The notes beneath the pieces were generated by a model that saw only the letters and a list, made by a program, of their open reading frames with translations, was not told the DNA's origin and did no database searches. From assembly GCF_011386835.1 (NCBI RefSeq), contig NC_088809.1, forward strand, positions 23,629,067 to 23,693,066: DNA of 64,000 nucleotides, in the 5' to 3' direction. This document shows positions 57,016-64,000 of this stretch, piece after piece. Both the position numbers and the translations under genes were made by a program. Every line of letters starts with the position of its first letter. Within the stretch, counting starts at the first letter, position 1. The DNA comes from Chrysemys picta bellii (taxonomy: Eukaryota > Chordata > Testudines > Emydidae).

Positions 57016-58174
57016 CTACGGGTGCTCCACTGTAGGTGTCTCCCGAGCAGTACCCACCAATGGAGACTGGGACTTCAGAGTCAAGTCTGATATGGATGAC
57101 AATATTGTCTCACCAAATTTGGCATCTGAAGCCGAATCCCCCAGGATGGCATAGTGCTCTGCAAAGGTATGCACAGATGTCCAGGTAACTGTTCTGCACA
57201 TTTCTGATATAGGGATACCCTTGGAGAAGGCAACGGGTGAGGAGACCAACCTCATGGAATGAGTGCATACTGAAGGTGGGGGTGCTAAATTATGCAGTTG
57301 GTAACAGAGTTTAATACAGCTGGAAACCCACTTTGAGAGCTTCTGAGCTGAGATTGCTGTACCTTTAGACCTATCTGCAATGGAGAGGAAGAGTCTTGGA
57401 GATTTTCTAAAAGTCATTGTCCTGTCCAAATAGAAGGCCAAGCTCTACATACACTTGACGTGAGAAGGACGGTTTCCATGTTTTCCTCATGAGGTTTGGG
57501 ATGAAATGTTGGAAGCTGAATAAGTTGATTCATATGAAATGCAGAAGTCACTTTAGGAGTGAACTCTGGATGTGGTCTGAGTGTGACCGTGTCAAGAAAG
57601 AACACAGTAAAAGGGGGATGCGCCATCAAAGCTGCTATCTTCCCTATCCTTCTGGCAGAAGTGATGGCAAGGAGGAAAGCAATCTTCATGGAAAGTTGGG
57701 TTAGTGAACAAGTGGCCATGGGTTCAAATTGCGCTCTAGTCGGTCCTTTTAACACTAGATTGAGGTCTCACTGGGGAGTGGGAGACTGGGTTGAGGGAAG
57801 AGGTTTGCTATGACCTTAAGAAACCTCTTCGTAGTTCGGAGGGAGAAGACTGAGTAGCCTTTTACCTGTTAGTGGAAAGTTACAATTGCTGCTAGATGAA
57901 CCTTCAGCGAGCCAATAGACAGACACCATTTCTTAAAGGTCAACAGATAGTCTAGGACCACCGGTAAAGTGGCTGCAGTAGGGGTGACCCCCTTGGGCTG
58001 GCACCAGATCTGGAACCTCTTCCGTTTCTGACGGTAGGTATGACGAGTAGTGCCCTTTCTACTGTGTAATAGCACCTCCTGTACCTCCTCAGAGCAAGAT
58101 GTTTCTATGTGCTGGAACCATGAAGGAGCCACACTTTGAGTCACAGGATCCGTAGATTGGGATGGAGAGTGCAT
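57016..58174 (-). pseudogene. DIRS1-like tyrosine recombinase remnant
   Basis: The N-terminal part (TYRQKRKRFQIWCQPKGVTP, 58,174-57,869) resembles the core-binding domain. The catalytic part at 57,755-57,414 includes LAITSARRIGKIAALMA, with the first catalytic arginine. A frameshift at about 57,420-57,440 leads to THSMRLVSSPVAF (the H-x-x-R box) and TFAEHYAI, a candidate for the nucleophilic tyrosine. Broken frames make it non-functional. It inserts by site-specific recombination in active relatives. Confidence 0.8.
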
Positions 58175-58486
58175 TCCTCATTCTGCAACAGCAGGTAAGG
58201 AGTGATCGGGAGAGTCATCAGTGGACATAATGCCAGCTGCGACAGATAAGGGCCAGGGCCTGCCTGGGCCAGGTGGAGGCAATCAGAATCATGTTTGCTT
58301 TTTTCCTTTTTATTTTTGACAAGACTTTAAGTAATAGAGGGAATGGGGAAAGGCGTAAAGAAGTCCCTTCTCCCAAGGAATGAGAAGAGCATCTCCCATG
58401 GAGTGTCGTCCAATCCCTGCCCTGGAGCAGTACTGTGGGCATATCCTGTTCTGGTGAGTAGCAAACAAGTCTATTACTGGCATCCC

Positions 58487-58786
58487 CTATTGTCGGAAAT
58501 GGTCATATAGAATCGTCAACTCTATCTCCCATTCGTGGTTGTGTGGGAATTTGCATATGAGACAGTTGGCTGTCGTGTTGTGTATTCCCGGGAGGTAGGA
58601 AATTAATATTAGGCCGTTGTGGGAGATGGACCAGTTCCATAGTTTTAGTGCTTCTACACACAAGGAATGAGATTTGGCACCTCCCTGTTGGTTTATGTAG
58701 AACATGCGGGCCATATTGTCTGTTATGACCTTCATGTGTGCGTCCTTGATCAGTGGGAGAAGTGGTACCATGGCTGCCCAAACCAT
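58487..58786 (-). pseudogene. DIRS1-like RNase H remnant
   Basis: The frame reads HMKVITDNMARMFYINQQGG, ALKLWNWSI and SYLPGIHNTTANCLICKF. TDN and the NxxAD-like position (here NTTANCL) are the RNase H landmarks; the usual aspartate of the latter is asparagine. It is fused directly to gag-like sequence, with the reverse transcriptase absent. Confidence 0.75.
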
Positions 58787-59771
58787 GGAGGTTGAGGGTT
58801 GGGTGGGCGATATGCCTGGTGCTCATGGTGAAATTGGGTCCCGTATGGCGGGTAAGACGAGTGGTGAGAACCAAAGTGCTCTAGCTCACTATCCGACTCC
58901 AATGAGGAGAAAGGTGGGGTATGGCATGGAGATGTCAACGAGTCCACTGTTTTGGGAGAACTTGGCAATGGAATCCCAGTACTGAGTAGGGGTCAATCCG
59001 GTAAATTGAACATCAAGAGATCTGTCGCGCACTGGAAATCCGCAATGTGGATGTCGTTGTTACCGGTGGTTATTGGTGCCAAGAGGCTTGTACTGATGGA
59101 GTCGGAGATACGGACCTAGTCGTACAGTCTGTTAGTGTGCTGGGGTTGGTGCAGGTGCCAATGACTGCGCCAACATAGCCTTCCCCGGGGTGCATCTTTC
59201 ATGTCTTTCATGCCCCCCACGGTACCGGTATTTCTTTGCCTGTGCCCATCAGATCTTTGGCAGACTGACTTACTCTGTTGACTCGGTATTGCACATGCCC
59301 TGGGTACCAACTTTAGACAGCTTCAACACCATCGGTACTGATGACATCGATGGAGCCGGAGACCATTTCTGGCTCGATCGGGATTCGCTACAGGGACTCT
59401 CAGACCTTTTCTTAGCAGTCTTGAGTGAGTGGCTTGTCTCCTTGGGATTACCTGCCTTCGACATTGAAGGTTGCGGTGATAGCTCTCGCCAGGACTCTGG
59501 CAGCTGAAGGGCCGACCCCATGAGCCGGACTTTGATCCTTAACTCGCTGTCTTTCCTGGACCGGGGTTTTAACTGCTGGCACCAATCACACTTTTGTGGA
59601 TTGTGTTTTTCTTGTAGGCAGCGAACGCACTGCAAGTGTCCATCCGTCACTGGGATGGATTGCAGCTAAGGCACTTTTTGAAGCCTGGATAGCCAGGCAC
59701 ACCCTTGTCCAGGAGGCGAGGCGAACCCTTTCTTCTTTGTTCTTTTTTGAATTTTTTGGCATGGCCAACAA
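58750..59771 (-). pseudogene. DIRS1-like gag-region remnant
   Basis: It starts with a lysine-rich MPKNSKKNKEERV-type segment and continues through a CxxC region (CVRCLQEKHNPQKCDWCQQL). It ends in a proline/tyrosine/glutamine-rich stretch (QPPWFGQPWYHF) that runs straight into RNase H sequence near 58,770. Frame changes occur near 59,280 and 58,990. It lies at the element's 5' end, where DIRS gag is expected. Confidence 0.6.
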
Positions 59772-60055
59772 AAAACAAAGAAAAAAGCTTCAAGGGAAAC
59801 TAAAATTTTGCAAAACTAAAGGGAGTTAACAATCCGTGAATGGACAGCTCTTAGCTTCATCTCTAACCAGGGGTGGTTGAGAAGGAACTGAGGAGGGAAT
59901 GCCCAAGCACGCTGGCTAACCTCGTGGTAGGCAGAGAGATGCGTGGGCAGGACAGACTGCTATTGAAATTCTCCGATCAGCAGCAGAGGGGCGCAGACAC
60001 ACCTACGGTGGAGCACCCTAGGGATACTTCTCGAAGAACTACTACTACTTAGGTT

Positions 60056-61404
60056 TACACCATAAACTCCTGTAAACTATTACTGTTATCTACTGTATAT
60101 TACCTAGTATCTTAATTAAACTCCTCTTATAGGTCACAATATACATTTATGAAATAACAGAATTTTGAATTAGAAAATACAATGCACTAGAACATAAACC
60201 CCACTGTTATATGTTTCCTTTTCAGTTTCTCAGTTTTTAGCCTCTTTAAGCCCAGACTTTGGAGGGAAAGTTCTTAGGGTGTTTAGTTATAACTTGAGCA
60301 ATCCTCTTGTGCAATCTTTGTTTATGGTTTTGAGTTCCAGCTTAAAGAAAGACATGTATGCCTTGATGTGATGTGGTGGCTTCTTGATGGAACAGTTATT
60401 CCTCCACTTCTCTCTGGTTTACAGTCCCTTTGCTCTCTGACAATTGCTCTATTCCCGCATGCCTTCAGATGCTGTCCGGATGTTTTGTTTTACAGTCCTT
60501 ACTATCTTCTTACTTTCACTGCAGCTCATTTCCTCCAGATTTCTTAACTCTATTTCTCTTTTATTACAGCTTCCTTCACATTTCCTTTGTCTTTATTTTT
60601 CTCACTGTTTTTAACAATATTTTTCTAATAATTGCTTATGTTACTTAGAGACTCTTTAGTTATTTTTCCTCTTGTTTAACTATACTGCTCTTCCTTTAAT
60701 TTTCCTCTTTTCGCCTTCGACCACTGTCTTTCCTCTTCCTAGGTATAGTCCCTTTTGTGACTGTCCCTACTATTCCTACCATCTCTTTCTTTCTTGTGTG
60801 TTCTGACCTGGACGTTCTCCCTTTCAGCTCTGTTTTTGGTGTCCCTGCGATGACACAGATCAGCCACTGGGGTCCCTATCCACTGGCTCCCCACTTCTTT
60901 TCTAATGCCATTTGCTGCCTTGCTCGCTACTGGCCTGTCTCCCAATGCTGGGTAGTCTCCCTCCAGACTCCACCAGCTGTTTCCACCAGCTCACAGCAGC
61001 GCTCCAGAGGGGAAGCTGCTGCTTGATCTCCCCTGCTGCCCCCCCACCCTCGCAAAGCCATCCCATGCTCATGCTCCACTTCAGATACTCCAGAATCCGT
61101 GGTGCCCCCTCCCCCGCAAAGCAGCTGTTTCAGGCTCCCTTAAAAAAAAAATTCTAAAAACAAGAGGCTGTTTCTGAGCAGCCAACTTGCGAGGCTCTCC
61201 TTGCTCTTTTGACCCAACAGCTGCCAATACAGACGGGGCATTACAGGTTTACTGCGTTTTAACTTTTAACGTTAACAGTATCCATCCCCTTTCCTTTTCT
61301 ACTGGGGGCTCTGGAAGTGCAACACAGATGGCTCCTGTGATGCCACCATCCAAAGCTTCCAGACTGTGCTAAAATCCTTCCCCAAAAAGAAGATAATTGG
61401 GAAA
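60056..61404. other. Stretch without a recognised feature
   Basis: T-rich sequence (60,540-60,740) with no recognisable repeat termini or exon. It lies in the presumed TSPOAP1 intron. Confidence 0.3.
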
Positions 61405-62298
61405 GGGTATTCCATAGATTACATTTTTAAGGCCAAAAAGGACCACTGTGATCGTCTTGTCTGACAGCCGGCAAGCCATAGGCCATAGGACTTACTGGCA
61501 TTAATGCCTGATTCAAGTCCAGTGATAGTGCTAGAACTAGAGCAAATCTTTAGAAAAACAGTCCTGATTTAAAAATTGTCCGTGATGGAGACTCCACGTG
61601 ACGCTTAGTAAGTTATTCCGATAGTTAATTACCCTATTAAAAATTTGCACCTTATTTCCAGTCTAAATTTGCTTAGCTTCAACTTCTAGCCACTGGATCA
61701 TGTTACACTTTTTTCTGCTAGATTGAAGATTCTTTATTATCAAATTTCTGTTCCCCATGTAGGTATTTATAGACTGTGATCAAATCACCCCTTACCCTGC
61801 TCTTTGATAAGCTAAATAGATAGAACTCCTTGAGTTTACCACTACAATTTTTTAACATCTTTATTCAAGTGTGGACACCAGAACTGAACACAGTATTCGA
61901 CATTAGTGCCAAATACAGAGGTGAAATAACCTACCTACTCCTAACTGATATTCCACTGGGAGTTCATGTTCAGCTGATTGTCCACTATGACCCCCAAGTC
62001 TTTTCCATGTCCCTGGTTCCCAGGGTGGAGTTCCCCCATCCTGTAAGTATTCTTTGTTCTTAGATGTGTGCTTTACAATTGGCCATATTGATAAACATAT
62101 TGTGTGTGTGACCCCAGTTTACCAAGCGATCCAGATCACTCTCCCTCAGTGGCCTGTCTTCTTCATTATTTACCACTGCCCCATCTTTGTGTCATCTGCA
62201 AACTTTATCAGTGATGATTTTATGTTTTCTTCCAGGTCACTGATACAAATGTTAAACGGCATAGGGCCAAGAACCAATCCCTGTGTGACCCCACTAGA
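61405..62298 (-). mobile_element. CR1-type LINE, RT end to 3' end (left part)
   Basis: Minus-strand translation near 62,298-62,180 gives DLEENIKSSLIKFADDTKMG, with the FADD motif of reverse transcriptase. Below it runs the long C-terminal and 3' region, ending near tccatagattacatttttaa. The reading continues at 63,768 on the other side of an inserted element. Confidence 0.85.
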
Positions 62299-62306
62299 AA
62301 CTCACC

Positions 62307-63759
62307 CAGTGGTGCCAGAACTGGAGGGGGGGGGGCGGGCAGGGCCCTTCTTGAAAGTGTGGGGGGGGGGCTGGCCCGGTCATTTTTCACCAGCGCGGAC
62401 CCCCTTCCCCTCCTCTTCCTCACGAGGCCCTGTCCCACCCCTCAGCCAGGCCAGCATGCAGCCCAGCTGGAGAGCCCAGGCAGCTGTGGGGAGCTGCGCG
62501 GACCCTCCATCTGCCTGGCATGTGGGGAGGAGGGGGGTGAGAGCAACCCCTGGCTGGTGTCCCCGCCTGGCCGAGGGCAGGTGGAGGTTTCGTGACTCCA
62601 CACCGGCTGCCCACTCGGCTCTCCCCGACCCAGCTCTGGCCGAGGGGCGGGGGGGCCTTGGAGCCGCAGCTCAGCCCCGGTAAGAGCTGTGCAGGCACTG
62701 TGAGAAGGCACGGCACGGACCCTCCACCGGCCCTGGGGGCAGGGATATGGGCCAGGGGCTGCTCGGGTCCCCTGCAGCATGGGCAGGTGGGGGGTCCACC
62801 GCAGCTCCTCACAGCTGCCCGCCCAGCTTTTATCATTAGGGCCCTACCAAATTCACAGCCATGAAAAACGCATCACAGACCTTGAAATCTGGTCTCTCCC
62901 CCAGAAAGCTGGTCTTTTGTGTGCTTTTACCCTGTACTATACAGATTTCACGGGGGACACCAGCGTTTCTCAAATTGGGGGTCCTGACCTAAAGCGGAGT
63001 TACAGGGCATCCCAAGGTTATTTTAGGGGGGTTTGCGTCTGCACTGCCTTCAGAGCTGGGGGGTTGGAGAGCAGCGGCTGTTGGCCAGGCACCCAGCTCT
63101 GTAGGCAGCGCCCCGCCAGCAGCAGGGCAGAAGTAAGGGTGGCAGGACTGTACCACACATCCTCATTTCTGCGCAGCTGCTGGTCGTGGTTCTGCCTTCT
63201 GAGCTGGGCTCCCAGCCAGCAGCCGCCGCTCTCCAGCTGCCCAGTTCTCAAGGCAGCGCCGCCGTCTGCAGCAGCAGAGAAGTAAGGGTAGCAGTACCGC
63301 AACCCCCCCGACAATAACCTTGCGACCCCCCACAACTCCTTTTTGGGTCAGGGCCCCTACAATTAGAGGACCATGAAATTTCAGATTTAAATATCTGAAA
63401 TAATGAAATAAACGATTTTTAAAATCCTATGAACGTGAAATTGACCAAAATGGACTGTGAATTTGGTAGGGCCCTACTTATCATGGCCGGGCTGCAGCTC
63501 CGAACCTCCCTCTTCCCCGCACCCACCATCCCTCAGCCAGAGCTGAATTGGGGAGAGCTGTGTGGGCAGCTGTGAGGAGCCTGGGTCCCTCCACCTGCCC
63601 TGGGCAGTGTCAGGGGTGCGGGCAGGGGCCTGCTTTCAGCCCCACCCTGCTCCAGGTGGAGGGGGGGTTGGGGTGGGCTCCCTGGCCCCGCTCCGGCTTG
63701 GCCAGAGGTAGGGGCTCCTGCCCCCCACCCCCACTTTTGGGAGTGCTCCGGTACCCTTG
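62307..63759. mobile_element. hAT-like element inserted into the CR1 copy
   Basis: The 8-bp flanks aactcacc (62,299-62,306) and aacacacc (63,760-63,767) match 7 of 8. The termini CAGTGGTGCC and the reverse complement of GGTACCCTTG (CAAGGGTACC) match 7 of 10. Removing this block rejoins the CR1 sequence. The interior is G/C-rich and holds a second transposon at 62,837-63,476. No transposase is present. Confidence 0.7.
62837..63476. mobile_element. 640-bp hAT-like element nested inside another
   Basis: Its termini TAGGGCCCTACCAAATTCAC and GAATTTGGTAGGGCCCTA are near-perfect inverted repeats of about 22 bp. The 8-bp flanks are tttatcat (62,829-62,836) and cttatcat (63,477-63,484). The interior contains a diverged internal duplication (gggcagaagtaagggtggca near 63,125 and agagaagtaagggtagcag near 63,277). 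Confidence 0.9.
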
Positions 63760-63767
63760 AACACACC

Positions 63768-64000
63768 TGCTTGATGAGGATTCCCCATTTACAATTACAT
63801 TTTGAGATCTGTCAGTCAGTTTGTAAACCATGAGTAAGTACCAGGTTGGTTTTGTATCTGTCTAGTTTCTTAATGAAAACACCAAGCAGAGCTTTTTAAA
63901 AAGAGCAACACTTTCAGGCCCAGTTTATATGTTACAGAAGTTCTGGACAGAGCACAAATAAAGTGCTTTGCTTCACAATTTACCCTGAAGTGGTACAAAC
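63768..64000 (-). mobile_element. CR1-type LINE, RT region (right part, continues past the window)
   Basis: Minus-strand reading gives KLTDRSQNVIVNGESS, which joins in sense to the sequence at 62,298 once the inserted element is removed. It runs off the window end. Confidence 0.7.

Larger units (their letters stand above)
56690..60055 (-). mobile_element. DIRS1-like retrotransposon, internally deleted
   Basis: The ends are inverted repeats: gctgctgatcggcgaatttc at 56,787-56,806 is mirrored by gaaattctccgatcagcagc at 59,965-59,984, with matching ggtgctccac/gtggagcacc outside. A second inverted pair lies inside the left end: 56,701-56,762 is mirrored at 56,936-57,000 (gttactcaccttgtgcagta / tgcacaaggtgagtaac). 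Inverted termini plus tyrosine recombinase, not integrase, define DIRS elements. Minus-strand order is gag-like, RNase H, tyrosine recombinase. The reverse transcriptase is missing. Confidence 0.88.

Noticed and set aside
58704..59507. Plus-strand open frames in the DIRS element
   Set aside because: The minus-strand readings carry RNase H and recombinase motifs; the plus frames are shadows.
1..64000. CRISPR array, operon or other prokaryotic system
   Set aside because: Introns, CR1 and other vertebrate repeats, and low coding density exclude a prokaryotic source. The only regular direct-repeat array (23,030-25,412) has no spacers.

Overview
The window looks like a turtle (cryptodiran) nuclear genome, on the forward scaffold strand. 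Three signals point there. CR1 LINE 3' ends are frequent (the 'tcatagaatcatagaat' type of terminus and its GGTTGGAAGGGACCTCAGG neighbourhood). Several copies of a SINE-like tail contain 'cacgaaagcttatgc'. There is also a chelonian-style mix of Ty3/gypsy, DIRS, Harbinger, hAT and CR1 elements. No prokaryotic features are present. The species call is inference; repeat-library matching would settle it.

Two protein-coding genes are supported, both on the minus strand. (1) At 5,586-7,737 there is a small secreted fibrinogen-domain gene of the FGL1-like type: one exon with the signal-peptide segment and one exon with the whole fibrinogen C-terminal domain. The phases match; the first exon was not found. 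(2) At 39,851-54,316 lies the 3' part of TSPOAP1 (RIM-binding protein 1). Nine exons join in one frame to exactly 662 codons. They hold a long acidic/serine-rich exon, SH3 domain II and SH3 domain III. The last few codons and all upstream exons (SH3-I and FN3 domains) were not found; the upstream ones should lie beyond 64,000.

Layout: 1-4,239 and 13,452-17,822 are two direct copies of one segmental duplication (offset about 13.45 kb, roughly 98-99% identical in the stretch compared). They flank the fibrinogen-domain gene, and each carries the same hAT insertion. From 17,823 to 20,222 the sequence is a pile of transposon debris with a broken Ty3/gypsy element. At 23,030-25,412 there is a minisatellite of about 68 units of 35 bp. 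At 27,993-33,320 there is a decayed Harbinger element with a transposase relic and an opposed Myb/SANT-like relic, interrupted by a 750 bp hAT element. From 33,800 to 55,000 the TSPOAP1 exons are separated by introns with CR1, MIR-like, SINE, MITE and solo-LTR insertions. From 55,560 to 64,000 the upstream TSPOAP1 intron holds a CR1 fragment, a DIRS1-like retrotransposon that has lost its reverse transcriptase, and a three-layer nest (CR1 containing a hAT-like element containing a second hAT element), each layer supported by 8-bp target-site duplications.

No new multi-gene system was found. The most notable items are the duplication bracketing the fibrinogen-domain gene, the minisatellite that is open in all three minus-strand frames without an ATG in its unit, and the well-resolved nested transposons.
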